Assembly: GCA_024279935.1 (NCBI GenBank)
Contig: JAJRQZ010000181.1
Location: forward strand, 27,996 to 91,995
Length of the DNA: 64,000 nucleotides
Reading direction: 5' to 3'
DNA from: Bacteroidota bacterium
GTDB lineage: Bacteria > Bacteroidota > Bacteroidia > Bacteroidales > F082
Made by a program: the position numbers and the translations under genes. Positions 1-8,981 of the stretch are shown here, piece after piece (position 1 is the first letter of the stretch; each line of letters starts with the position of its first letter). A model generated the notes under the pieces. The model saw only the letters and a list, made by a program, of their open reading frames with translations. It was not told the origin of the DNA and made no database searches.

Positions 1-332
1 TTTTAAGCAAGGGCGAGGTGGCCTATATGTTTATGGGCGGCGAGTTTACACATGCCGTCTTGAAGAAAGCAAAACCGGGCGACTTTCGAGTGCAGGATGA
101 TTTTGGGGGATGCGTTGAACCTTATGCGGCCAGTGAAAAAGAACTTGACTTCGCCAGATACGTAATCGATCATTGTGGGGAAAAAACTTTTTATGCCAGG
201 GTTGACGTTATTTACGACAACAACAATGAGTTATGCCTTAGCGAATTAGAATTAATCGAACCTGAATTATGGTTCAGATATAATAAGGAAGCAGCGAACA
301 AACTCGCCCAAGTCATATATGATGAATATTAG
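1..332 (+). CDS. ATP-grasp domain protein, C-terminal fragment (5' end outside window)
   Basis: This is the last ~110 codons of a gene that begins before the window; the frame is open from base 3. The visible part has the C-terminal ATP-grasp layout: a strand with GEVAYMFMGGEFTHAV, then the KAKPGDFRVQDDFGG segment with the Arg used for nucleotide and substrate contacts, and near the end a D-V-I-Y-D strand followed by ELELIEPELWF, where acidic residues and Asn/Glu bind Mg-ATP in RimK- and glutathione-synthetase-like enzymes. These enzymes form amide bonds through an acyl-phosphate. The substrate cannot be told from this end alone. A GTG at 18 is internal and should not be taken as the start. 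The gene is followed by an 87-base gap with the yebC promoter. Confidence 0.8.
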   Translation, partial: LSKGEVAYMFMGGEFTHAVLKKAKPGDFRVQDDFGGCVEPYAASEKELDFARYVIDHCGEKTFYARVDVIYDNNNELCLSELELIEPELWFRYNKEAANKLAQVIYDEY

Positions 333-389
333 CTTTTGTTCATCGTGAAATTAATTTCCCAAATAGTTTTAAGTAATATCAACATTTAA

Positions 390-397
390 TACTTTTG
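390..397 (+). promoter_or_regulatory. Bacteroidota -7 promoter element (TACTTTTG) for yebC
   Basis: TACTTTTG matches the phylum consensus TAnnTTTG and lies 22 bases before the yebC ATG. A T-rich stretch about 20 bases upstream could serve as the weak -33 box. Seen in sequence; activity is inferred. Confidence 0.6.
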
Positions 398-419
398 CAG
401 ACATATAAAAATTAATACG

Positions 420-1130
420 ATGGGAAGAGCATTTGAATATAGAAAAGCGGCAAAAATGAAGAGATGGGGTCAGATGTCAAAGATTTTCCCACGGCTGGGC
501 AAAGCGATTACCCTGGCCGCAAAAGAGGGCGGCCCGGATCCCGACATGAACGCCAAGCTAAGGCATGCCATCCAAGCCGCAAAAGCACAGAACATGCCAA
601 AAGACAATATCGACTCGGCTATAAAAAGGGCAAGCGGCAAGGATGCCGATACAGTCATCGAGGTAAATTATGAAGGAAAAGGGCCCCATGGCATTCTTGT
701 TTTTATCGAATGCGCCACTGACAACACAACCCGGACGGTTGCCAATGTCAAATCGTATTTCAACAAGGCTGGCGGCTCTTTCGTGCCAACAGGATCCTTG
801 GAGTTTATGTTTAACCGTAAAGCCGTTTTCGAATTTGACAAGACCGAAGAAATGGATATCGAGGAACTTGAACTGGAACTTATCGATGCAGGTTTGGAAA
901 AAATTGAAGTTGATGACGGCACAGTTAGCGTTCAAGCCGATTATCATGATTACGGAAGTCTTTCAGACGCATTGGAGAGCCTTAAGATCGACGTCAAAAA
1001 CTCTAGTTTACAACGATTCCCCACTTCTCCAGTTGAATTCGACGATGAGCAGATGATAGAAATTGAAAAATTCCTCGACAAGATTGAAGAAGACGAAGAT
1101 GTATTGGAGGTTTATACCAATATGGCCTAA
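420..1130 (+). CDS. yebC: YebC/PmpR-family protein
   Basis: A 236-residue member of the YebC/TACO1 family, a widespread protein described both as a DNA-binding regulator and as a factor that helps ribosomes pass difficult (polyproline) stretches. The N-terminus [16 protein letters not shown] and the following [22 protein letters not shown] block are the family signature; the Lys/Arg-rich first domain and the acidic C-terminal domains are both complete. Length is normal for Bacteroidota. The ATG at 420 is preceded by a phylum-type promoter 22 bases upstream and the gene is closed by a strong intrinsic terminator, so it appears to be transcribed alone. Confidence 0.95.
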   Translation: MGRAFEYRKAAKMKRWGQMSKIFPRLGKAITLAAKEGGPDPDMNAKLRHAIQAAKAQNMPKDNIDSAIKRASGKDADTVIEVNYEGKGPHGILVFIECATDNTTRTVANVKSYFNKAGGSFVPTGSLEFMFNRKAVFEFDKTEEMDIEELELELIDAGLEKIEVDDGTVSVQADYHDYGSLSDALESLKIDVKNSSLQRFPTSPVEFDDEQMIEIEKFLDKIEEDEDVLEVYTNMA

Positions 1131-1149
1131 GGTTTTTCTTTAAGGATAC

Positions 1150-1177
1150 AAGCGTTTGAGATTCAAACGCTTTTTTT
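1150..1177 (+). terminator. intrinsic terminator after yebC
   Basis: Perfect stem AGCGTTTGA / TCAAACGCT (1151-1159 and 1163-1171) with a 3-base loop, followed directly by seven T. The T-tract runs into the stop codon of the convergent prmC gene, so the structure sits between two converging genes; the T-tract favours plus-strand termination. Confidence 0.9.
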
Positions 1178-2039
1178 ATGACTTTAAAGCCGAGACCATC
1201 CTGTCCTTTCCGTTAATATCCTTATAAACACTCACATTATTATATGAGTTATCCTCAAGCATAAGTTTAACATCTGAGGCAAAGGCTTCATTTATCTCAA
1301 AATACAAGCTGCCTCCGGGCTTTAAGTTCACGGCAGCAAATCCAACAACGGCCTTATAAAACAGCAAAGGGTTGTCATCCTCCACAAAAAGTGCTATATG
1401 GGGCTCATGTTCAAGCACATTGGCTTTCATCAGGGCTTCTTCGGAACGGGTAATATAGGGTGGGTTAGATACTATAATATCGAATTCCTGCTCCCATTCA
1501 TGAGCGGGGTTATGAATATCGTCGGACACAAAGTTAATTTCAAGCTTATTGATCCTTGCATTTTCGGTCGCTAGTCTCAGGGCATTTTTTGATATGTCCA
1601 AGGCCGACACGCTTGCGCTGTTGAGGTTTTTTGCCAAAGCAAGGGCAATGCAGCCCGACCCGGTACCAATATCCAAGACAATCAAATTCGGCTTGGTTTC
1701 ATTCTTTGTGATAAGGACAATCAGTTCCTCAGTCTCCGGCCTGGGGATCAAAACATTGTCATTTAGTTTTATCCTCAAGTCCAGAAACTCCGTCTCGCCG
1801 ATAATATATTGTACTGGCTTGTTCCTTTTTAAATCCTTTACTGCATTGTGCATCCTCAACATCTCCGATTCGCTCAGCCTAAAGTCATATCTTACGGCTT
1901 GTTCGCTGCGCCGCAAACCGAAAAGAAAATAAATCAACATATTCAGCAACTGCCTTGATTCGTTTTCGCCGTAAATTGATGCCAATTCACCTATATAATT
2001 TCTCTTTAAGTCGGACAAACGATTATTTTTCCACAACAT
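1176..2039 (-). CDS. prmC: peptide chain release factor N5-glutamine methyltransferase
   Basis: PrmC (HemK) methylates the Gln of the GGQ motif in release factors RF1/RF2, which raises their activity. The 287-residue protein has the helical N-terminal release-factor-binding domain (about 1-85), the IPRPETEEL loop (about 98-105), the SAM-binding DIGTGSG motif (123-129) and the catalytic NPPY motif (192-195). Length and all motifs are normal. Its last codon overlaps the terminator of yebC. A TAGATTTG element on the minus strand at 2058-2065 lies about 18 bases upstream of the ATG, which suggests its own promoter. Confidence 0.95.
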   Translation of the reverse strand: MLWKNNRLSDLKRNYIGELASIYGENESRQLLNMLIYFLFGLRRSEQAVRYDFRLSESEMLRMHNAVKDLKRNKPVQYIIGETEFLDLRIKLNDNVLIPRPETEELIVLITKNETKPNLIVLDIGTGSGCIALALAKNLNSASVSALDISKNALRLATENARINKLEINFVSDDIHNPAHEWEQEFDIIVSNPPYITRSEEALMKANVLEHEPHIALFVEDDNPLLFYKAVVGFAAVNLKPGGSLYFEINEAFASDVKLMLEDNSYNNVSVYKDINGKDRMVSALKS

Positions 2040-2356
2040 GATTCAAGGTTGAGGGCGCAAATCTACAAGCTTCTGTCCAATTAAAAACCTACATTAACGC
2101 ATTTACACAGTAATTTTAATGATAGCATCGCTATTTTTAACGGATTAACGGGTCAATATTATGCTTTTGGCCTTATAAACAACTTTAGTTCAAACAATAT
2201 TGTCAATAATGTAATTTATTTTTAATAAAAACTAAATAATTATTAAATTTGCCTCCGTTGAGGTCTTAATTGCGTTTAACGAGATATGCAATTATGTTTA
2301 ATTATAGTTTCAGCCAATATCAAATTATTTTATCCGCAATGATTATATTAAATAAG
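2040..2356. other. divergent intergenic region with two promoters
   Basis: AT-rich spacer between prmC (minus) and the first T9SS cargo gene (plus). It holds a minus-strand TAGATTTG (2058-2065) for prmC and a plus-strand TAAATTTG (2244-2251) for the cargo gene. Around 2137-2152 is TTTTTAACGGATTAACGGG, similar to the repeat-like sequence near 54370. No coding potential was seen. Confidence 0.6.
2244..2251 (+). promoter_or_regulatory. -7 promoter element (TAAATTTG) for T9SS cargo gene
   Basis: Exact TAnnTTTG match. Transcription would start near 2257, leaving a leader of roughly 100 bases. This argues against the in-frame TTG at 2270 as start and for the ATG at 2357, where a signal peptide begins. 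Confidence 0.55.
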
Positions 2357-4813
2357 ATGAAATACCTGATAATTTTTGTTTTCACATTAATTTCAGGCAT
2401 TTCAATAGCGCAGACGCCCACGGATCAGGACTGCCTCGGTGCGATTCCTGTTTGTCAGGACACTTATATTCAGCCAAACTCTTATTCGGGTACGGGCAAC
2501 TATCCCAACGAGATACCTACCAGTGGTTCTTGCCCGGGGAATTGCTTACAATCAGGTGAGAAAAACGATGTTTGGTATATCTTCACGGTTCAAACGGGAG
2601 GTTTATTATCGTTTACCATTACACCGAATAATATGGCAAACGACTACGATTGGGCAGTTTACAGCCTGAACGACTATAAATGCCAGGACATTTATTCACA
2701 TGTCTCACAAATGCAGGTTAGTTGCAATTACTCCGGGACAAAAGGCATTACAGGGCCAAACGGGAATACGAACCAAAGTTGCCAAAGTGCTACCGGGAGC
2801 CCTTATTGCGATGAGATACCTGTTTTTGAGGGTGAGACCTATGTTATTAACATTAGTAATTACTCCAGTTCACAGGCAGGCTATACATTGGATTTCACTG
2901 CTTCCACCGCACAAATTTACGATGACGTACCACCCGAAATAGTTAGTGTTGAAACGGATGATATTATTTGTGGCACAACTGAGATAAGCTTTGATTTCTC
3001 GGAGAAAGTAATGTGCAGTACTGTCCAGCCGAGCAATTTCAATCTCACCGGCCCTGGAGGCCCCTATACTATCGATGATGTTTGGGGAGACGATTGCGAG
3101 ATAGGAGGCGAAACTGAAAAAACCTGGCACATGAGCTTTACCCCCCCTATTCAACAAAGCGGCGAATATGCAATTGAGATTAAACCGTTGAGCTTCATAC
3201 AAGATGCTTGCGGCAACAATGCGATGGTTCAGTCATTTGCTTTTAATGTAGATTTAAACTCACCTATCGCGGATGCGGGCGAAGACATCGATATTGCATA
3301 TTCAGGTGTAACAACCCTTGACGGAGGCGCCACAGGTGGTTCGGGGGACTACTCATATACATGGACGCCTCTCGACAAGCTGGAAGACCCTTATATTGAA
3401 GACCCTACAACAGTTAACCTTACGCAAAGCACAGGTTTTACACTGACCGTAACAGATGATAACTCAACATGTCAGAGTTCCGACCAAATGATGGTAAATA
3501 TTGTCGGGGGGCCCATGAGCGTCGATGCTGTTGCAAGCCCTTCGTCCGTTTGCAGCGGCGACCAAACAGATTTGCTTGCCAGTATAGATGGCGGTAGCGG
3601 CAACTTCACATACGTCTGGACCTCGGACCCGGCAGGATTCAGTTCCGATATAGCAAACCCTTCGGCTAGTCCTTTGGTTACCACCACTTATTTGGTTGAG
3701 GTAAACGATGGCTTTACTGTCATCAACGCACAGGTTACCGTAACAGTTTTGCCGAAACCTATTATTAGTGCGGGTAACGACCAGGTTATAAACGTAGGAA
3801 CAAATACAAACCTGGAAGGATCAGCGACCAGCGGTCAAGCCCCTTACAGTTTTTTATGGGAGCCCTCAATAATGATCGACGGGCCGAACGATATAGCAAA
3901 TCCGCTTACCCTTATCTTGACAGAGCCACAAAACTACACCCTTCAGCTAAGCGATGCGAATGGTTGCTATGGGGATCCTGACCTAGTGCTCATAAACACG
4001 GCAGGTGATGGATTGTCCGTATTTCCTCAGTCGAACCCAATGGAATTATGTATCGGCCAGTCGGCAACTTTGAACGCCAACGCTCTTGGCGGCGGCGGCA
4101 ATTATACGATCTCATGGACGAGTAGCGTTCCGGGATGGACTGCAAATGGCGACAATATTGTCATAACGCCAACAGAAACAACGACTTATTATGCTGAGGT
4201 TACCGATGGCTACACAACTGCAAGCAATCATATCGTTGTTCCTGTACATCCGTTGCCAGTCATTGACCTGGTTCCTTCCGGTTACCCCACCATTGGGCCG
4301 GACACGATAGCAGTTTGTGTCAGGGACACGGTAGTGCTTGATGCAGGAGACGAAAACAATCCCCCTGTCATGGAGTATCTATGGTCGAACAATCTTTCAG
4401 ACAGATACCTTATTGCGCAAACAAACGGCAGCTGGATTGATTTCCAGACTCATTCGGTTAATGTTACCAACCCTTTGACAACTTGCTCGGACTCATCTGA
4501 TATAACCATCATCTTCGATTTCAACCAATGTGAGATAAGCGTTGAGGAGATCGGTTCCTTATCGAACAACATCTCCTTAACACCAAACCCGACCAGTGGG
4601 ATTATCAATATTGATATCACTGATATAACAGGGCTGATAGATTTAGCGATAATGGACATAACAGGAAAAGTGATATTATCCAGAAAGAACATCAAAGTTG
4701 AAAGCATAAGCTTTCGGGAACAAATTGACTTGCGGACAAAACCTGCCGGGGTTTACCTTCTTCGGGTGAAACATTCCTCAGGCGAATATTACTCCAGGAT
4801 AATTAAGCATTAG
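2357..4813 (+). CDS. secreted T9SS type A cargo protein with Ig-like/PKD-like domains
   Basis: About 818 residues from the chosen start. It opens with a clear signal peptide (MKYLIIFVFTLISGISIAQ). Next is a Cys-rich domain (DCLGAIPVCQD... NDVWYIFTVQ) common at the front of Bacteroidota adhesin-like proteins, an Ig-like domain (EIVSVETDDIICG...), then several repeated PKD/Ig-like units built around ...ADAGEDI..., ...GSGNFTYVWTSDP... and ...GNYTISWTSS.... The last ~80 residues (TPNPTSG ... DITGKV ... LRTKPAGVYLLRV ... RIIKH) form a type A sorting domain, the signal for export through T9SS and anchoring or release at the cell surface. No catalytic domain was seen; a structural or adhesive role is inferred. 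An in-frame TTG at 2270 and ATG at 2339 are alternatives, but they would bury the signal peptide. Confidence 0.85.
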   Translation: MKYLIIFVFTLISGISIAQTPTDQDCLGAIPVCQDTYIQPNSYSGTGNYPNEIPTSGSCPGNCLQSGEKNDVWYIFTVQTGGLLSFTITPNNMANDYDWAVYSLNDYKCQDIYSHVSQMQVSCNYSGTKGITGPNGNTNQSCQSATGSPYCDEIPVFEGETYVINISNYSSSQAGYTLDFTASTAQIYDDVPPEIVSVETDDIICGTTEISFDFSEKVMCSTVQPSNFNLTGPGGPYTIDDVWGDDCEIGGETEKTWHMSFTPPIQQSGEYAIEIKPLSFIQDACGNNAMVQSFAFNVDLNSPIADAGEDIDIAYSGVTTLDGGATGGSGDYSYTWTPLDKLEDPYIEDPTTVNLTQSTGFTLTVTDDNSTCQSSDQMMVNIVGGPMSVDAVASPSSVCSGDQTDLLASIDGGSGNFTYVWTSDPAGFSSDIANPSASPLVTTTYLVEVNDGFTVINAQVTVTVLPKPIISAGNDQVINVGTNTNLEGSATSGQAPYSFLWEPSIMIDGPNDIANPLTLILTEPQNYTLQLSDANGCYGDPDLVLINTAGDGLSVFPQSNPMELCIGQSATLNANALGGGGNYTISWTSSVPGWTANGDNIVITPTETTTYYAEVTDGYTTASNHIVVPVHPLPVIDLVPSGYPTIGPDTIAVCVRDTVVLDAGDENNPPVMEYLWSNNLSDRYLIAQTNGSWIDFQTHSVNVTNPLTTCSDSSDITIIFDFNQCEISVEEIGSLSNNISLTPNPTSGIINIDITDITGLIDLAIMDITGKVILSRKNIKVESISFREQIDLRTKPAGVYLLRVKHSSGEYYSRIIKH

Positions 4814-4859
4814 TTAAAGTTCATTGAAGAAAAACCAGTTTAAAATTTATAATCACCGG

Positions 4860-6839
4860 ATGAAAAAATCTAAGAATTCAACCATAAAGCGAATCCTAGC
4901 TATAGTAATATCAGCGTTTTTATTTCAGGCATATATTTATGGTCAAACAAGTTGCGACTACAAACTTCCACGTCAGGCGGAGAACTGGGTATTCGGGAAT
5001 AGTGCATTGATAAGCTTTGCCAATGGGGATGCAAATGCATCGGTTGCGGCATTAAGCTTTGAATTCCCAAACGGCACATCGGCCATTAGCGATGCCAATG
5101 GGAACTTAAAGCTTTTCTCAAACGGGATGATTGTTAAGAACGGCGGATTTTATACAATAACCAACGGTACTGACCTGAAAGGCAATAGTTCTGCCTCGCA
5201 ATCTTCGATTATCATACCGCAACCCGGCAGTTCGACTAAATATTATGTCTTTACGGTCGATATGTATATTCCTCCGGTTTTTACCGACGGGATTAATTAT
5301 TCGATTGCTGAGCTACTGGTGTCCGGAGGCTCTAGCATTACCTCCAAAAATAATATCTTGTTAAATGAGAACGCCCAGAAAATAACTGCAACCAAGCATT
5401 CCAACGGCAGGGATTTCTGGGTAGTAGCCCACGGTTTTGGCGACAACAAAGGCAATAAGTTTTACTCTTATCTGCTAAACGACAGCATATTAATCACAAA
5501 TCCCGTTATCACGAGCATGGGGCATCCCCAGAATGGAAACATAAATTCCAATAATGGCGCCGGATCGATGAAGATCTCACCCGACGGCACGAAACTTGCC
5601 CTGGTCATCCCTGATGACGGGGTGGTCGAAATTTATGATTTTAATAACTCAAGCGGGAAGGTCAGCAACTTGAAAAGCAGTGCTCCCGGTCAGTTTACTT
5701 ATGCCAATGGAATAGAATTCTCACCTGACAATAGCAAGCTTTATTTTACTATATCGCCATTAGGCGACGGAACCAATTATTTATATCAGGTAGATTTATC
5801 GCAAGCTGATCCTTTTACAAGCCCATTCGTCGTTCACCAGTTCAATGTGGGAGGAAGCGGCGATAGCTTGCTTGGCGCGCTACAATTAGCAACCGACGGG
5901 AAAATATATGCTGCTAAATATAAGATAGGAGCAAATGTAAAAGCTAGCCTGGGAGTAGTCTATAACCCGAACAGGCCACAATCAGCATGTAATTATAACG
6001 AGTTGAGCCATTCAGCGAACAACGGGCTGTTCCTGGAAGGAGGATACAGCCTTATCGGCCTTCCCAACTTTGTGTCCTCATATCTTGACATACCTCATTT
6101 TTATTATATCAACAAATGCCATAAGGATACCACCAAGATAACAATCCGTAACAAGGCCAATATAGACAATGCCGATTGGGATTTCGGCGACCCCGCAGGA
6201 AATCAGGTTATTACGGACGAACTAAACCCTGGGTTTGTTTATAGCGGCCCCGGAGACTATACTATTAGCCTAACCGAGAATTATGGTGCCGAGCAGTATG
6301 TCTATAGCAGGGATATTAGAATCAACGCCCTACCGGATATAGTTCTGGCTGGTGGCGTGGACACTCTTTTCATACTCGAGACCTCCTCTATCCAACTTGA
6401 TGCAGGAGAATGGGATTTTTATAAGTGGTCTCCCGGCGGAAGCGCCGAAAGATATCTTGATGTTACCGGCGAAGGACTATATTCGGTCATGGTTACCGAC
6501 TCGAACTGTTGTAAAAACACTGATTCGGTTTATGTAAAATATGCCAAGATAAACTTCCCTACCGCCTTCAACCCGAAAAGCAACATAATTTCAAATTCGG
6601 AGTTTAAAATTGTTGGCCGGTTTGGCGGATTTAAATCTTTTAAGCTAAGCATATTCAACCGATGGGGTCAATTATTGTTTGAAACCGATGATCCGTCAAA
6701 CGGCTGGGACGGAACATATAAAGGTCAGGAATCGCCTGTTGGGACTTATGTTTATTCAGCAATATTCGAAAGCTACGAAACATCCGTCCAAGCGAGCATG
6801 GTAGTTAAGAAAAGAGGCACCCTTACGCTCTTGCGCTGA
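4860..6839 (+). CDS. secreted T9SS type B (gliding-motility CHU_C-type) cargo protein with beta-propeller
   Basis: About 659 residues. After a signal peptide ending near YIYGQ, the first ~400 residues follow the pattern of T9SS type B proteins that start with NWVFGNSA..., SDANGNLKLFSNG and QSSIIIPQPGSS..YYVFTVD, ending in propeller-like blades (MKISPDGTKLAL, IEFSPDNSKLYF). A PKD-like domain follows (DWDFGDPAG ... PGDYTISL). The C-terminus (FPTAFNPKS ... FNRWGQLLFET ... GWDGTYKG ... VGTYVYSA) is the gliding-motility-associated C-terminal domain, a type B T9SS signal. It lies 46 bases after the type A cargo gene and 15 bases before tex, so the three may be co-transcribed. An in-frame TTG at 4824 is possible but less likely than the ATG at 4860 before the signal peptide. 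Confidence 0.85.
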   Translation: MKKSKNSTIKRILAIVISAFLFQAYIYGQTSCDYKLPRQAENWVFGNSALISFANGDANASVAALSFEFPNGTSAISDANGNLKLFSNGMIVKNGGFYTITNGTDLKGNSSASQSSIIIPQPGSSTKYYVFTVDMYIPPVFTDGINYSIAELLVSGGSSITSKNNILLNENAQKITATKHSNGRDFWVVAHGFGDNKGNKFYSYLLNDSILITNPVITSMGHPQNGNINSNNGAGSMKISPDGTKLALVIPDDGVVEIYDFNNSSGKVSNLKSSAPGQFTYANGIEFSPDNSKLYFTISPLGDGTNYLYQVDLSQADPFTSPFVVHQFNVGGSGDSLLGALQLATDGKIYAAKYKIGANVKASLGVVYNPNRPQSACNYNELSHSANNGLFLEGGYSLIGLPNFVSSYLDIPHFYYINKCHKDTTKITIRNKANIDNADWDFGDPAGNQVITDELNPGFVYSGPGDYTISLTENYGAEQYVYSRDIRINALPDIVLAGGVDTLFILETSSIQLDAGEWDFYKWSPGGSAERYLDVTGEGLYSVMVTDSNCCKNTDSVYVKYAKINFPTAFNPKSNIISNSEFKIVGRFGGFKSFKLSIFNRWGQLLFETDDPSNGWDGTYKGQESPVGTYVYSAIFESYETSVQASMVVKKRGTLTLLR

Positions 6840-6854
6840 TTATTATAAAAAGTT

Positions 6855-8981
6855 ATGAACTCGTTTTCTGATAAGATTGCCCTTGCCACAAACATTGGCC
6901 AATGGCAGGTGGAAAATGCCTTGCAACTATTCGCGGCCGGGGCAAGCATTCCTTTCGTTGCCCGTTACAGAAAGGAAAAAACAGGTGAGCTTACTGATTT
7001 CCAGCTTATTGAGATAGAGAAACTAAACAAGGTTTTTTTAGCACTTGCGGAAAGAAAGAATGCAATACTTAAAAGCCTGGGTGAAAGGGACTTACTCAGC
7101 GACCAATTAAAACAAAGGATTGATGGTGCCGGAAACCTTAACGAACTGGAGGATATTTATTTGCCCTATCGCCTGAAACGAAAAACCCGTGCCACCATTG
7201 CTATTTCCAAAGGGCTGGAACCATTGGCAAAAATGATAATGTCTGAGAACATCAACAATCTGATGAACGCCGCAAGTGGTTTTGTCTCCGAGCAAAATGA
7301 AGTTGCCACTCCTGAAGAGGCGCTTCAGGGCGCCAGGGATATTATAGCCGAATGGATTAGCGAGAAAGATTTTGTTAGACATGATTTAAGACGGCTTTTT
7401 AGACGGTCGGCAACTATTTCCTCGAAAATCAGCAAAAAAAATACTGAACAGGCATCAAAATACGAATCCTATTCTGATTGGCATGAGCAGGCAGGCAAGG
7501 CTCCGGCACACAGAACACTCGCAATGTTCAGGGGTGAGAATGAAGGGATATTGAAAATCAGGGTAATCCCTGATTTCGAGACAGCCTATTCTCAACTGCG
7601 GCATAAGCTTATAAGGAAAGCCAACGAGGCTTCCGAACAAAAAGAAATTGCCTTGGCAGATTCCATAAAACGTTTATTATTTCCATCGCTGGAAACAGAG
7701 TACAGAAAGGAACTAAAGCAAAAAGCCGACGAAAGCAGCATAAAAGTATTTACTGAGAACTTACGGCAATTACTCCTTGCCCCTCCCCTTGGGCAAAAGA
7801 CAATCCTTGCCATAGACCCGGGTTTCAGAACCGGCTGCAAACTAGTTCGTCTCGACAAGAACGGTAATCTCTTGGCCAACGAGACAATTTACCCGCATCC
7901 ACCTCAAAATCAAACAACTTTGGCGATCAAGAAAATAAACAGTCTTGTAAATGCTTATAAAATAGATGCCATAGCCATTGGGAACGGAACTGCCGGGAGG
8001 GAAACGGAAAACATTATCAAACGAATCAGGTTCAACAGAGATGTTATTGCCATAATGGTCAACGAGAACGGGGCTTCCATTTATTCGGCCTCTGCCTTGG
8101 CCCGAAAGGAATTCCCTGATTATGACATTACTGTAAGAGGCTCTGTATCAATAGGCCGGCGATTACAAGACCCATTGGCCGAACTTGTGAAGATTGACCC
8201 AAAATCAATTGGTGTTGGGCAGTACCAGCATGATGTGGACCAGAATTTGCTTGCCGAGGGCTTGAGGACAACAGTAGAGCTTTGCGTAAACACAGTTGGT
8301 GTTGACCTCAATTTGGCCAGTGCCGAACTGTTAAGATATATTTCCGGAATAGGCCCGAACCTTGCCCAAAATATTGTTCACCACCGAAGTTTAAACGGCA
8401 ACTTCACCACAAGGGAGCAATTGATGCAAGTAAAGGGCTTAGGGCCTAAGGCCTTCGAGCAGTCAGCGGGCTTTTTAAGGATAAAGAATGGCACAAACCC
8501 GCTGGATGCCAGTGCTGTCCATCCCGAGAGCTATGCACTGGTAAACAGAATGGCCAAGAGCATTGGCTTTAAAGCCGAAGAATTAATAGGCGATAGGGAA
8601 TTACTAAGCAAGATAAAGATCGGTGAATATGTTGATGAAAATATTGGCATCCCCACTTTAAGAGATATTATCAAAGAGCTGGAAAAACCAGGCAGGGATC
8701 CGCGCAAAGCTCATAAGATATTTGAGTTCGATCCCAATTTAAGAACAATGGGGGATCTGAAGGTTGGAATGACAGTTCCCGGAATGGTTACAAACATTAC
8801 CGACTTCGGTGCGTTCATCGACATAGGCATCAAAGAAAACGGCCTGCTTCACAAAAGCCAGATAGCAGATAACTACGTAAGCAATCCATCGGAGCATCTG
8901 TTCATGAACCAACAGCTTAAACTCAAAATAGTATCCGTTGACATACAAAAGAAGCGCATAGGATTGAGCTTGAGGTTGTAG
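6855..8981 (+). CDS. tex: Tex-family S1 RNA-binding protein
   Basis: Tex is a conserved nucleic-acid-binding protein linked to transcription and RNA processing. The 708-residue protein has the N-terminal Tex core (IPFVARYRKEKTGELTD near residue 32), the RNase H-like YqgF segment (TILAIDPGFRTGCK, about 315), two helix-hairpin-helix units (LLRYISGIGPNLAQNIV and QLMQVKGLGPKAFEQ, about 490-535) and a C-terminal S1 domain (GMTVPGMVTNITDFGAFIDI, about 636-706). Domain order and length are those of the family. The gene follows the T9SS cargo gene by 15 bases. Its last ~109 bases overlap the open frame of the convergent, disrupted GT87 gene. Confidence 0.95.
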   Translation: MNSFSDKIALATNIGQWQVENALQLFAAGASIPFVARYRKEKTGELTDFQLIEIEKLNKVFLALAERKNAILKSLGERDLLSDQLKQRIDGAGNLNELEDIYLPYRLKRKTRATIAISKGLEPLAKMIMSENINNLMNAASGFVSEQNEVATPEEALQGARDIIAEWISEKDFVRHDLRRLFRRSATISSKISKKNTEQASKYESYSDWHEQAGKAPAHRTLAMFRGENEGILKIRVIPDFETAYSQLRHKLIRKANEASEQKEIALADSIKRLLFPSLETEYRKELKQKADESSIKVFTENLRQLLLAPPLGQKTILAIDPGFRTGCKLVRLDKNGNLLANETIYPHPPQNQTTLAIKKINSLVNAYKIDAIAIGNGTAGRETENIIKRIRFNRDVIAIMVNENGASIYSASALARKEFPDYDITVRGSVSIGRRLQDPLAELVKIDPKSIGVGQYQHDVDQNLLAEGLRTTVELCVNTVGVDLNLASAELLRYISGIGPNLAQNIVHHRSLNGNFTTREQLMQVKGLGPKAFEQSAGFLRIKNGTNPLDASAVHPESYALVNRMAKSIGFKAEELIGDRELLSKIKIGEYVDENIGIPTLRDIIKELEKPGRDPRKAHKIFEFDPNLRTMGDLKVGMTVPGMVTNITDFGAFIDIGIKENGLLHKSQIADNYVSNPSEHLFMNQQLKLKIVSVDIQKKRIGLSLRL

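Noticed and set aside
2270..2356. Longer N-terminus for the first T9SS cargo from TTG 2270
   Set aside because: It begins about where transcription should start and would put 29 residues before an ideal signal peptide.
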